DNA of 64,000 nt, from NCBI GenBank assembly GCA_038373865.1, contig JAXGGA010000019.1, positions 62,001 through 126,000 on the forward strand, read 5' to 3'. How positions within the stretch are numbered: the stretch's first letter is position 1; each line of letters begins with the position of its first letter. A program made the position numbers and the translations under genes. The DNA is from Uloborus plumipes. Lineage: Eukaryota > Arthropoda > Arachnida > Araneae > Uloboridae. Below are positions 22,924 through 33,217 of the stretch, piece after piece. Below the pieces are notes generated by a model, which searched no databases, was not told the origin of the DNA, and worked only from the letters and a program-made list of their open reading frames with translations.

Positions 22924-23967
22924 TTAATATCGTGTCGGCCCTCCTTTTGCCCGGCGAAGTGCAACAACTCGACGTGGCATGGACTCAACAAGTCGTTGGA
23001 AGTCTTCTGCAGGAATATTGAGCCATGCTGTCTCGATAGACGTCCATAATTGTGAAAGCGTTGATGGGGCAGGATTTTGGGCACGAACAGACCTCTCGAT
23101 GGTGTCCCATAAATGCTCAATGGGATTCATGTCGGGCGATCTAGGTGGCCAAATCATTCGTTGGAATTGTCCAGAATTTTCTTCAAACCAATTGCGAACA
23201 GTTGTGGCCCGGTGACATGGCGCATTGTCATCCATAAAAATCCCATCGTTGTTTGGGTACATGAAGTCCATGAATGGCTGCAAGTGATCTCCAAGTAGCT
23301 GCACATAAGCATTTCCAGTCAATGTTCGGTCCAGTCGCACTAGAGGACCAAGTCCATGCCATGAAAAAACAGCCCACACCATTACGGAGCCACCACCAGC
23401 TTGAACAGTGCCTTGCTGACAGTTTGGGTTCATGGCTTCGTGGGGTCTGTGCCACACTCGAACCCTACCATCGGCTCTTACCAGCTGAAATCGTGACTCA
23501 TCGGACCAGGCCACGGTTTTCCATTCATCTAGGGACCAACTGATATGCTCACGTGCCCACGAGAGTCGCTGCAAGCGATGTCGTTCTGTCAGTAAAGGCA
23601 CTCGAGTCGGTCTTCTGCTGGAATAGCCCAAGAAATCCAAATTTCTCCGCACAGTTCTAGCAGACACGTCCATTGTACGTCCCACATTGATTTTTACGGT
23701 GATTTGACGCAGTGTTGCTTGTCTGTTAGAATTTACGACTCTTTGCAGACGTCGCCGGTCTCGATCTTTAAGTGCAGGCGGTCGACCACTGCGCTGTCCA
23801 TGGTGGGATGTTATGCCTGAAATTTCATACTCTCGGCACACTCTTGACACAGTGGATCTGGGAATGTTGAATTCTCTAACGATTTCCGAAATGGCATGAC
23901 CCATGCGTCTAGCTCCAACTAACATTCCGCGTTCAAAGTCTGTTAATTCACGTCGTGCGGTCATCAT
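22924..23967 (-). CDS. Tc1-like transposase, intact (DD36E spacing)
   Basis: A 347-residue DDE transposase that binds the TIRs, excises the element and inserts it at TA. I start at the ATG giving MMTARRELTDFERG; the preceding GTG is not a likely eukaryotic start. Order: helix-turn-helix 1 (residues ~11-48, ISEIVREFNIPRSTVSRVC), GRPP hook (~61-64), helix-turn-helix 2 (~70-115), then the catalytic domain with SDES (D156), MDDNAPCH (D247) and NPIEHLW (E284). I count 36 residues between the last two, giving DD36E rather than the commoner DD34E. No stops or frameshifts. Relative to the second copy it has K/E, S/G, H/R, N/D and T/I differences. It is encoded on one exon and ends 31 bp from the element's right TIR end. 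Confidence 0.96.
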   Translation of the reverse strand: MMTARRELTDFERGMLVGARRMGHAISEIVREFNIPRSTVSRVCREYEISGITSHHGQRSGRPPALKDRDRRRLQRVVNSNRQATLRQITVKINVGRTMDVSARTVRRNLDFLGYSSRRPTRVPLLTERHRLQRLSWAREHISWSLDEWKTVAWSDESRFQLVRADGRVRVWHRPHEAMNPNCQQGTVQAGGGSVMVWAVFSWHGLGPLVRLDRTLTGNAYVQLLGDHLQPFMDFMYPNNDGIFMDDNAPCHRATTVRNWFEENSGQFQRMIWPPRSPDMNPIEHLWDTIERSVRAQNPAPSTLSQLWTSIETAWLNIPAEDFQRLVESMPRRVVALRRAKGGPTRY

Positions 23968-24032
23968 CACGTTAAAACCTCTTCACATGATTAACTTGAA
24001 CAGAAATGAAAGCTCTGTAAAAGCACTGCGCA

Positions 24033-24038
24033 TTTATA
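24033..24038 (-). promoter_or_regulatory. Possible TATA box of the transposase gene
   Basis: TATAAA in minus sense lies 66 bp upstream of the ATG, between the TIR and the gene; the same site is present in the second copy. Inferred only from sequence and position. Confidence 0.35.
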
Positions 24039-24107
24039 CCTGTTCTATGCGATGCTACTGCCATCTGAAAATTTGCATATTGCTATCCCATGACTTTTGT
24101 CACTTCA

Positions 24108-24110
<3 letters not shown>

Positions 24111-24144
<34 letters not shown>
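24111..24144. repeat. TA microsatellite
   Basis: About 17 TA dinucleotides directly abut the element's left TIR, consistent with insertion into an existing TA tract that forms the palindrome loop. Confidence 0.95.
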
Positions 24145-24148
<4 letters not shown>

Positions 24149-24182
24149 CAAGAATTGCTCGTTTAAAGATATTAGATTGATA

Positions 24183-24609
24183 CTGATGGACTTATGACCT
24201 TCATCGATGATAAAAAGTGTCTCAAAAATTGTCACATATCACCTTTATCCATTTGCCCCTTCAATTATTCTTGGGTGCAGCTGATTAACAGCTTTGTACT
24301 ATGTTCTGCTCTAGCGGTAGTACTAACGCTCTGTGTCATAGGTGGTAAAGTGCAGAGTTCCGTCACCGTGGCATCAATTATCAGCAAGACTCTGGGTTTC
24401 ATTGATTAGTACAGCAGTTATTTCAGTCATATTCAAGTGGTTTGAATCCCTCTTAAGGTTGAAGGTCCACAATTATCTTTTGTACACGGTGAGCACCATA
24501 AACATAGTGCGAAGCAGAAAAACTTTTCTCTCGTAGTAGTGAGCCTTAATAGTGAAATAGCAGTGATTACTTTTTATGTAGGCTATTTTGTATTGCCATG
24601 GCGATTGCT
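24183..24609. other. Intergenic, nothing recognised
   Basis: Mixed-composition sequence with overlapping short frames but no domain, splice pattern or repeat ends that I can support. Confidence 0.45.
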
Positions 24610-25577
24610 GTTTTCAAAAGTAGTGGGTTGGGGTCGGTTGTGACAAATTGCATGGGGACGGTTGTGACACGAGTAAAACATGTTTTTATCATACTTGATG
24701 CCCATAATACGCTTGGAGAAGACAAAATAGGGCAGTGTGACCTAATGAAATATAAAGAAGCTTATAAAGAAGTGAAACTTTTTTTTCTTTCGGACAGCTT
24801 TGGAAATGCAACGTTAATCGTAAGTCTTTGCTACGAAAGATTCATTCGTACACGCGATGGAGCCGGGCGGCGCTGTCACAATGAAAACAACGTGTGCATA
24901 GGTTATATTGCTCATAATAAAGTGCTTTTGAGCTTACATATACGCTGAAAGCAGATATGAGAGTAAAATGGCTACTGAGAAATGGTTCCGTTCATTTATG
25001 AATAGAAATGTTTCACGTTTGTTCGTGTAGCTCATTGAACTAGCCTTTCAAGAGTAACAAGCTTCAATAAAACAAATAAATGTGGAATCTTTCTTTGATA
25101 CTTGAAAATTGTTATGAACAGACACGGTTCTGACCCACAGGATGTGCATAATGTTGCCAAAACAGATGACCAAAAACCTGATATTTTTGTAAGACTTGGT
25201 ATAAGGCTACTTCCACTGAACGAGACACATTGTTAAATGTTAAACTTTCTCAGATGAAGGTTATGTTGAATTACGTTTAATATCACTTGAAATTAAAAGT
25301 GATCTAGACTATTTTGCTGTATTTTTGAACTTGTCACAACCGACCCCAAGCACTGTCACAACCGCCCCTGGGGTGGGGTCGGTTGTGACATTTTTTCCTT
25401 TTTTGTTTAATTTGGTCCTGTGAGTTAACTATTGTACTTAAAGAGAAAATTTTAGTGCTTATAAGCATGCAAATAAACACTTTACCATAAAAACAACTTT
25501 AAACCAGCTCACAGGCATTGCTAAGGGATCTATGGGGGAGCAAATGAAAATTGTCACAACCGTACCCAGTCTTCCCT
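24610..25577. mobile_element. Non-coding element with iterated GGTCGGTTGTGACA motifs
   Basis: The motif GG(T/A)CGGTTGTGACA occurs at about 24630 and 24657 in plus sense and near the right end as TGTCACAACCG(A/C/T) at about 25332, 25356 and 25553, with a further plus-sense copy at 25377. The outer copies face each other and lie next to GGGTT/GACTGGGT-like ends, suggesting a transposon with subterminal transposase-binding sites. I could not fix a target duplication, so the boundaries are approximate. A 116-codon plus frame at 24598-24948 has no recognisable domain. Confidence 0.5.
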
Positions 25578-26268
25578 AATTCCACAGATTCCTTTATCTA
25601 ATCGCAATCGTGGTCATTTTTTGTTTCGATTTATTTCGATCTGAATTTTAAAAACAGAAGCTGCTGCTTATTAAATCTTTCTTGAATAACGTTCTCGCCT
25701 GGTTTGTTGCTCAAATTAGTGATTATGTTTTACGGAACCATCATGCCCCATGTTTCAATACTTATTTGCCAGGGAAAGAGCAAAGTAGGAGCAGTTTGTC
25801 TTGTCTCCCGATTGGTGCTCCTCTAAGAGGGTTCAAGGGTCAATTTTCCATGTTTAGGAGTCATCCTGAAATATTTGAGGAGAATGGGCATAGCTATTCA
25901 ACTTTTTAGTTGAAGCTTATTACTTTTGTTTGAATCAGTGGAACTAAACGAAACTCACCTCACATATTTAAAACAGTCTTTTTATCATCAAAAAAAGCGA
26001 TACCGTTTTCTAATTTATCTATTACAATGAAATATTTTTAAGGAAAAAGTATGAAAAAGGATTATGTCTTTTATAGAAAGAAATTTTATTCCGGTCAGCA
26101 GGAGACTTTTTGTTGGGGGAGATGGGGGGTCCCTTTAAGTGTTTTAAACGTGTGAAACATTTATTATGGTGACCTGTTTAATATTTATTCAGAAAAATAG
26201 AAATTAAAAACTTGGTCAAATTTTTAAAAAGAGAAACAGAACAAAAATAATAGCAGAGTTTTTTTAAC
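25578..26268. other. Intergenic; one unassigned frame
   Basis: A 75-codon plus frame at 25682-25909 has fairly balanced composition but no recognisable motif or splice boundaries. Otherwise AT-rich and featureless. Confidence 0.45.
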
Positions 26269-26272
26269 AATA

Positions 26273-28240
26273 GGGCAATTCCATCGTTACAGACGTAACA
26301 ATCGCAGACTTTGAACACAAATAATTCTGGTTTGGGCTGATAAAAGTCTTCAATTTTTTTTTCCTGTAGTGTAACTTGATGATGTTTATGCTACATTAAA
26401 TTTGCGTGCAGATTGCTTAATTACAAAAAAATACAGAAATTAAAAACTGCCTGTTACAGACGTAATTCACAAAACAGCAAAAACTCGACTATGTCATACA
26501 ACTTACAATATTCGTCTGAATTATACGGAAATTTTGAACTTTTTTTTTAATACGTGTTCTAGAGACTTCAAGCTTTCTAAAACCATAAAGATTGTGTGGA
26601 TTTTGACTGCCGAATTTGTGAAAAAAATTCATAAACTTGTTACGGACGAAACAAAGTGGTGTTACAGACGTAACATCTCTGATTTGAAAGTAGAAAACAG
26701 TATTTTAAAGCAGAAATAAACAAAGATTTTTGTGCTAAAACAATACAATAGCATTAATTAACACATTATTTGAATATTTTAAGTTATACTGTAACAGTTT
26801 TAGAAAATTTGGGTAAGTCTGGGAGAGTTGAGAGCATATGCCGTTATGTCAATATGTAACAATAAATTAATGCATCTTAAGACAATTATTTTCAAGAAAG
26901 ATTGACACAAGAAAAGTTTAGAAGGGCCTTCACACAAATTTATTTATTTGTATTCTTAAAATTAATGCATAATGGGACTGCTACATAAAAAAATCGGGAA
27001 AAGTAAATTCCTCCCTGGAATCAGTGATAGGTCTAAGGAGAACTTAAAAATTTGAAAATGTTAGATGATATAGCAGAATACTAGTACCAAACTAAAATTT
27101 AACCTTCTTGGTGACAGTTGGTCAATTTTGATAATTTTTTTTTGAATGAAAAAATGTGTCCTTTTTCGTCCGACGTTCTCGAAATTCGAACGGCATTTTC
27201 GTATTCTGTTCGAAAACAATGCATTTCGCGGGCTTTTGGCAAATTCGCGATGTTAGCCCACCGTTCTTCCAATTTTGGCGTCAGCTTTAAAACATTTTCC
27301 TGGGGCATATAAATAATTTTAACTTTTTCTGCAATGGAGTTTGCACACTGAAAAAGGAAAGAGTGTCGTTGACAAATGCTGTTCTAGATCTTACTCTCTG
27401 CCAAACCTGGTGCTTGACCATATCCCCAACTCCATCCACAGCTCCCTTTCCATGTGACGTAGCAAAAAAATGCCAGTTGAGGTATAAATTATAATCACTT
27501 ATACCATATGTGTATTTTATTAATCTTAAGAAATAAATTTCAATTACATGCCGACATAATTAAAAATTTCAAAATCAGAACACCAGAAACTTTAGTACTC
27601 GTACCATATTATGCTATATACATGTATTGCTCATCCTGTGCTATTTACCTATTTAATTGGAGATTTACTTTTGCTACGGACGTAACATAGAGCCATTTGT
27701 TATGTCCAAAATGTTACGTCTGTAACAGCATTAATTTAAAAACTAAATCAGTTGCAATATTTTTAACTATGGTGGGCAATTACTCTAAGAATTTGCCAAA
27801 AGGACCATTAAGGTTTTTTTTTAATTTTGATTTTTTAGGACGTAATGACAACTTTTGCTTCTTTTTTGTTACAGACGTAACATCAAACTTCTTTTTTTCA
27901 AACTTCAATTACACCATTTAGATCAATTCAAAAGAAATTAATGAATGCATATTATTATAGTACCGTCTTAGTAGTTAAAATTGTGCTACAAGTAGTTATT
28001 TTTGTTTTTATTTTTCGATGAGAAATATGCATTTGAAAATGTGTTCTTTTTTCTGATTTTTACAAGTTCGTAAATATCGTACTTCCAACTAAGAAAACAA
28101 GTATTATTCTAACTCTCACCAAAAAACCAATGCAGGATTCTTAAAATATACATCTTAAGCTTTAAAATGATGTATAACATAGCAACATAACTTCAATATG
28201 AATTTTTGACCAATTGGTTTCACTTTTCATGGAATGGCCC
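26273..28240. mobile_element. 1.97-kb DNA transposon with iterated GTTACAGACGTAAC palindromes
   Basis: TIRs are GGGC(A/C)ATTCCAT at 26273-26284 and the inverse ATGGAATGGCCC at 28229-28240. Both sides carry a direct AATA (26269-26272, 28241-28244). The near-palindrome GTTACAGACGTAAC occurs at 26286, 26661 and 27868, as the inverse GTTACGTCTGTAAC at 27713, and as variants at 26453, 26639 and 27673. No reading frame resembling a transposase is present, so this is a non-autonomous derivative. The superfamily is unclear to me: a 4-bp duplication with GGGC ends is not decisive. Confidence 0.68.
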
Positions 28241-28244
28241 AATA

Positions 28245-29966
28245 GTGGACTTAGATAACAATGATTTTTTTTTCAGAGTACTGCTTTAGACAAAGTTTAC
28301 TTTGAGAAAAGGGTAAAGGGTGCTTTGTAAATTACCTCGCCTAGCAGACTGCCTAAAGATTGAATCAGTTGAACAAAATTAAGAAAATTCATAATATACA
28401 ATCCAATATTTATTTCACAATTGAAACACTGACATTATTCAAATACTTCCATTCAGATCTATTTTTAATTTTAAATACTGTCAAAAGGATGAAACGGTGA
28501 GTTTTGTATTTACTGTATGTAGGATTATGTTTTAAAGAAATTTATTTTCACATACATATTACATAATACACTAAAATATATTTAAAATTGCTTTTTATTC
28601 ATAGATTTAAAATTAAAAGCAAATGATAAGCTTTCTTAGAGCTTATTTATTCAGATTAAATAGTTTTTTTTCACTTTAATACTAAAATCGCTTTGAATCA
28701 GTAAATATAGTAAATTATTTGATGAACATTAATACCGCCTTTTATATTATATTCATCTTCGAGCTATTTTTAATTTACAATACATTTTACTTTACCAACG
28801 GCTTTAAAATTCAGTTCGTTATAATTATATTTGCAGTTACTGTTTAAATTGCTTTATTTTCAAAAGTTAATTTGAAATTGACTCAACTAAAACATGTTAT
28901 AGCATTAAATACAACGATTCTTTCATTATTTCCTGCCTATATTTTGTGTAAAAAAAGGTATTACAGGTTACACATCTGTTTATGCTTTAGATTAAAAAAA
29001 AGTGAATACCACATTTTCCATGCAATGAAATGTTGCTCCTTTTAAATCTTCTGAGCAAAAGATCGATTTGAAGCCATCATTCATGCCCATTGAGTGAAAA
29101 GATGAAAAATTAGGTTTTTCATCATTTTAGAAAATAAATATATTTTCTTTCAATAGTTGATATAAGTTATACTTCAAAATCAATCCTCTTAGAAAGTTTT
29201 TAAAATAATGTTTAATATTTAACTGATACTTTCAGAGTAAAAAAAAAAAAAGTTTTGTGTAAAAGGTTGCGAAATTTTAATATACATAGTAAATATACAT
29301 TAGTAAAATTTTGAAAACAGTATTGTTATATAAAAAGAGTACAAATGATGTTTTGAATGTTCTTTAGCTTTAAAAATAAACAGCACAGAAAAATATTTAC
29401 TATTTTAATATCAGAAAATTGTCTTTTAGAACAACTCTCTCCACTTGTACGTTAACTTGACAATCCTTTCGGTTCAGCGAAACTATGTGACAGAAAAAAA
29501 GTAACTATACATTGAAAAATTATCTAAAAACCACAGTTAGATAGTTAGATTACTATTTATTTCAAAACCAGTTTATAGAAGCGGTTTCGTTTCTGTCTTC
29601 CGTTTCTAAATAATGACAAGATTCTTGACATTTTTCTTCTAAAATATTTTATAGTTATGGTTTAGCGTTATTTTTAGTAAAAACAGATTTTATTGCATTG
29701 AATTTTTTAGTGTTAAAGTAAAAAGCAGTAATAGAAAATTTTGAATTCTAGTGACCTTATTCCGTTATTAACTAGATTAGTAATCTTAGATACTTTTATG
29801 GAGCACTATAATGGACTCATTAAGTTTCTAATACGGTACTAATATACATACTTTAAATAAGTGTAGTATACATAGTTCACATCACAAAGTAACACTTCAA
29901 TGAACCTCGGAAACATGAACATTACAGTTTTGCTTATATCTACATCTGTCAGCAATATCTAATTTG
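28245..29966. other. AT-rich intergenic, nothing recognised
   Basis: About 1.7 kb of strongly AT-rich sequence with no ORF over 60 codons and no visible repeat ends. Confidence 0.6.
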
Positions 29967-29969
29967 TAA

Positions 29970-30151
29970 GAAGCTAATAACTTGCGTGGGAAATGTGATT
30001 CAAGTAATTGCACTTGTGCGTTCTTCCCTAACTCATATCCTGTGGGATTAGGCTATGGTGCTTTTAGTCAAGATATGGCCAAAAAAGGGAAATCGGTTAC
30101 ATATAACCGCAGCGAGGATCTTCTGTTGTTGCTCATGAAAATTCATCCGGA
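29970..30151 (+). CDS. Candidate host exon, function unknown
   Basis: An open frame reads EANNLRGKCDSSNCTCAFF and continues to ...SEDLLLLLMKIHPDS. It then meets CCGGATA|GTAAGTATTT, a consensus splice donor at 30152. Immediately upstream is GTAAG|AAGCT, a possible acceptor AG (29969-29970), although the preceding pyrimidine tract is weak. The composition is balanced, with a Cx4CxC cluster, unlike the AT-rich surroundings, and no transposon motif. I do not recognise the family. No neighbouring exon is evident within the window. It could be an internal exon of a large-intron gene, a captured fragment or a chance frame. Confidence 0.35.
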
Positions 30152-30378
30152 TAGTAAGTATTTAGTTTCACATCTTTAGCTTCGGGGATTTTTTGAATTT
30201 ATTTAATTTAACAAATTTCATTTAAGTACTTAAGTATACTCAAAGTATAACTGAAATTATTTTCATTTATTAATTCTGCAATAGTAATAAAAAAAAAACT
30301 CGGTCGATGGCCAAAGTTCTAACACACAAAAAATGTTTCATTTAATTTATAAATTACGCATAAATATTAGATAATATA

Positions 30379-30606
30379 CCGCAAATCAGGGTTACTTGGA
30401 CCCTAGGGGGTTACTTGAGCCAACTATAATAAAATGATAAAATCTAGGTTTGGTACCTACTAGTTGAAGACTTGCACGTAGTTCCTCGTTTCTCCACTAG
30501 GTAGAAGCCCTCTGCAGTCTCTAACGCTAGTACCAAACCCAGATTTTATCATTTTACTGTGAGCTCAAGTAGCCCTCTTCTGGGTCCACGTAACCCTGAT
30601 TTACGG
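30379..30606. mobile_element. 228-bp MITE, TA-flanked, long inverted repeat
   Basis: TA at 30377-30378 and 30607-30608. The ends begin CCGCAAATCAGGGTTACTTG and are inverted at the right (CGTAACCCTGATTTACGG). Inversion continues inward through AATGATAAAATCTAGGTTTG versus AAACCCAGATTTTATCATT, so nearly the whole element can fold back. No coding capacity. Confidence 0.8.
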
Positions 30607-30779
30607 TAAAAGTTTTAATACAAACAGAAATAGAAACATAGCAGGAATTTCCTTTTCTGATAGATATCAAAAATATTGAAAAAGTAACATCAACCATAAA
30701 TAAATACTTTCAATTGTGAAAATTACTACTAAAACATATCTGTACCTCAGAGCCAGACTAGCACAAATACAAAAATGAC

Positions 30780-30990
30780 AATTTTCACTTGATTACTGCA
30801 TTGTACGTAGAATCCTAGCCCGCATTAACCCATGAGAAGGCTATTTTATAAAACAAATTCCTTCTCAATTATTTAGCAACGCTAAAAGAGAGCGTGCTCT
30901 ATCTTTTGTATGATTCAGACAAACGTTATCGCTTTCTCAAGATAAGTAACAATATTGAACTTGCGTAAGTCTGGTGCTGAGGTACACATA
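30780..30990 (+). repeat. Dispersed repeat, related to 57175-57310
   Basis: Shared landmarks are CCATGAGAA, AAAACAAATTCCTTC, GTAAAGAGGGCGAG-like text and CAGACAAACGTT, in the same order and orientation. Element class is unknown; the two copies are well diverged. Confidence 0.65.
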
Positions 30991-31638
30991 TTGGAACATA
31001 AGTATCTCGTCATCCCTTAAAGGGCTTTTTTATAAGCACAGTCATACAACTTCATTTCATTAGACAAATAAAAAGGCAAACATTTTAGCAAACTGAAGGG
31101 GAAAAAAGTGTCGACGTTAATGAAGGCCATTTCTGTCATCAGTGGATAATTATAATCACATAACGAAAAGCTTTTAGAACTGCATTCTCTTAAATACATT
31201 GCATGTTACGTGATAATGTTTGAGTAATTAAATGATAATACTTGCAGCAACCGTAGATTAGAGAAAATCTAGATTAAAAGACACACTTTGTTTGTCTTTA
31301 TAATGCTATGTTTTTACTGCAAATATATGTGATGATGTATAAATGCTCATTAATGTAGAACAACGGTATTTACACACGCTAAAAATATCTTTGCCTGATA
31401 GAAAAAGAGCACTATGACCATTATTTTTCAAACCCATGATTCAAGAACCAATTTACTCAATTATTTATTCCGAGGCATGAAGAACTAAGATTTTAAGGAA
31501 TAACTTTTGAGTTTATAAATACACAAAATATAATGCCGCATTATAAATTCTTACACCCCCCTCCCAAAATATAAACTCATCTCTTGGCTAGTTGCCTTTT
31601 TGTGACTTACTGCTCTTTAACGCCCATGTACAGATATG
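30991..31638. other. AT-rich intergenic, nothing recognised
   Basis: No repeat ends, coding signature or RNA gene recognised in this stretch. Confidence 0.5.
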
Positions 31639-31640
31639 TA

Positions 31641-32072
31641 CAGTGCCCGACACAAATAAAATCATTGGATTATAAAATCAGCCGCTTTTTAAAATCAAAT
31701 CTGGAAGAACCGAATCATTACTATATCAAAACATGTTAAAACCATCTTTTAATAAAATCATTAGCGCTGTTTTATAAAATCAAGTTTTTGGAGAGTATAT
31801 GTTAAAAACGGGGGGGGGGGGGCGAGGCATATGCTTTTTCTTGTCTGAATAAAACCATTTTAAATGTACTTTTTACATCTAAGTTAATTTCGAATTATGC
31901 TTCATAATTAACTTAACATAAAATATAGGTAATAGTAATTAACTATTTTTTTTGTTTAAACTTTGAAACCTTTTCTATTTGTAATTTTATGTATGCCGGT
32001 TTATAAAATCAGCCTCTTAAGGAAATCAAACATCCTCGGAACAAATGTGATTTTAACAAGCGGCGGGCACTG
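31641..32072. mobile_element. 432-bp pogo/Tigger-type MITE
   Basis: TA flanks at 31639-31640 and 32073-32074. TIRs are CAGTGCCCG(A/C)C at the left and, inverted, GGCGGGCACTG at the right, with homology continuing to AAAATCA. The interior repeats TATAAAATCA(G/A) words. A G13 run lies near 31810. No transposase. Confidence 0.78.
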
Positions 32073-32081
32073 TATATTCAT

Positions 32082-32244
32082 CAGGCCCTTCATTGGGGGG
32101 GGGAGGGTCAATTGCCCCCTGGCTTTGAGAAATCAATGTATTTACATATAAGAGGGCGTGGTTTTTGATGTTTTCCGATGAAATTGCATTGTGTTTGGAC
32201 CCTTTGCCCCCCCCCCCCTGGAAAACCTTGAAATGACGGCCCTG
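32082..32244. mobile_element. 163-bp hAT-type MITE
   Basis: An exact 8-bp duplication atattcat flanks it (32074-32081, 32245-32252). The ends are CAGGCCCTTCATT and the inverse AATGACGGCCCTG. G-rich and C-rich runs lie at opposite ends (near 32094 and 32208). It begins only 9 bp from the end of the Tigger-type MITE, and its duplication overlaps that element's TA. Confidence 0.82.
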
Positions 32245-32479
32245 ATATTCATGTGTCTGAAAACTTATGCATTTTATTGTATTGGTGCATTATGAAGGAA
32301 CAAATAAAGGAGAAGATAGAAACATAAACACCGCGTCTTTTAGAGGGATTAATACATCTGAATCATAAACTGCATGCATTTGCACTACTCTGAATGTTTT
32401 CAGATTTTCCATGGCTGGTCGCTAAAAGAAATTGCAAAACCAATCTTACCGAAGTATATACATACCTTTTTGTGCAATA

Positions 32480-32764
32480 AATGTAAAGTAAAATACAACG
32501 GTTAAAGAAGCACAAGTATGCAGGGATACTGCAGAGACGTGCAGGAACGCCTTTTTAAATACAGAAAAATTGAGTTTTTGGATGCAAAGACATCTGACAA
32601 AGCTTTTGTCGGATGTCTTTGCTTTGTCGGAGAGCTTTTGTCTTTGCATCTATAAGCTCACAATTTTTTTGCATTGAAAAAAGCGTTCCTTGTAACGCCA
32701 AAACACGCGTCTGCAGTATCCCTGCATATTTGTGCTTCTTTAACGTTGTATTTTACTTTACATT
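32480..32764. repeat. 285-bp foldback (near-complete inverted repeat)
   Basis: The left arm from 32480 (AATGTAAAGTAAAATACAAC) and the right arm ending 32764 are inverse copies over about 110 bp, including GAAGCACAA(G/A)TATGCAGGGA and TACTGCAGA. The centre contains a second palindrome with arms GATGCAAAGACA and TGTCTTTGCATC-like text around CTTTTGTCGGA repeats. No target duplication was fixed. The minus-strand frame at 32446-32649 is an artefact of the palindrome. Confidence 0.8.
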
Positions 32765-33072
32765 CTTACCGATTTAAATTATTTTGTGAAAGGGAAAGGC
32801 AACAAGCGCACTAGCTTTCTGACAAAATATTATTCCCCCGTATATTATTTAATTAATTTTTTTAAAAAAATATATAGATCTGATAATTTTGCTCTTTAAG
32901 TTATTTTGTTATTAGTGACAGTTTTGCGAATGATTGAGCTTATAGTCGTGCTCTCCTTTGTTTTACTTTTTAAATAAAAATCGCTATTGTTATTTTTATC
33001 AAAAAGTAAGATGTAACTACTGATTCTCTCATAAAATAAACAACAAAAAAATATCAGTTTTTGGTTGAAATA
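32765..33072. other. AT-rich intergenic, nothing recognised
   Basis: Short AT-rich spacer before the second intact Tc1-like copy. Confidence 0.6.
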
Positions 33073-33146
33073 TACACTGAAGTGACAAAAGTCATGGGAT
33101 AGCAATATGCAAATTTTCAGATGGCAGTAGCATCGCATAGAACAGG

Positions 33147-33152
33147 TATAAA
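33147..33152 (+). promoter_or_regulatory. Possible TATA box of the transposase gene
   Basis: TATAAA, 66 bp upstream of the ATG at 33218, conserved with the other copy. Inferred from position only. Confidence 0.35.
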
Positions 33153-33217
33153 TGCGCAGTGCTTTTACAGAGCTTTCATTTCTGTTCAAGTTATTCATGT
33201 GAAGAGGTTTTAACGTG

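Larger units (their letters stand above)
22893..24110 (-). mobile_element. Intact Tc1-like transposon, 1218 bp (copy 1)
   Basis: TA flanks at 22891-22892 and 24111-24112. Perfect 27-bp TIRs begin CACTGAAGTGACAAAAGTCA. One uninterrupted transposase gene fills the element. It is identical in length to the plus-strand copy at 33075-34292 and differs at roughly eight positions that I can see, so both moved recently. Autonomous competence is plausible. Confidence 0.97.
22854..24182. repeat. Palindromic target site split by a Tc1-like element
   Basis: The word ATCTAATATCTTTAAACGAG, followed by CAATTCTTGTATA, lies at 22859-22890. Its inverse (TACAAGAATTGCTCGTTTAA, then AGATATTAGAT) lies at 24147-24177. 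Joined without the transposon they form a ~33-bp-arm palindrome around a TA-rich loop; the inserted element sits in that loop. Confidence 0.8.

Noticed and set aside
22979..23543. Plus-strand frames of 61-89 codons inside the minus-strand transposase, and mirrored frames at 33525-34206
   Set aside because: They are antisense or out-of-frame shadows of the intact transposase gene.
24598..24948. 116-codon plus frame
   Set aside because: Lies within the GGTCGGTTGTGACA element and translates part of the repeated motif; no known domain.
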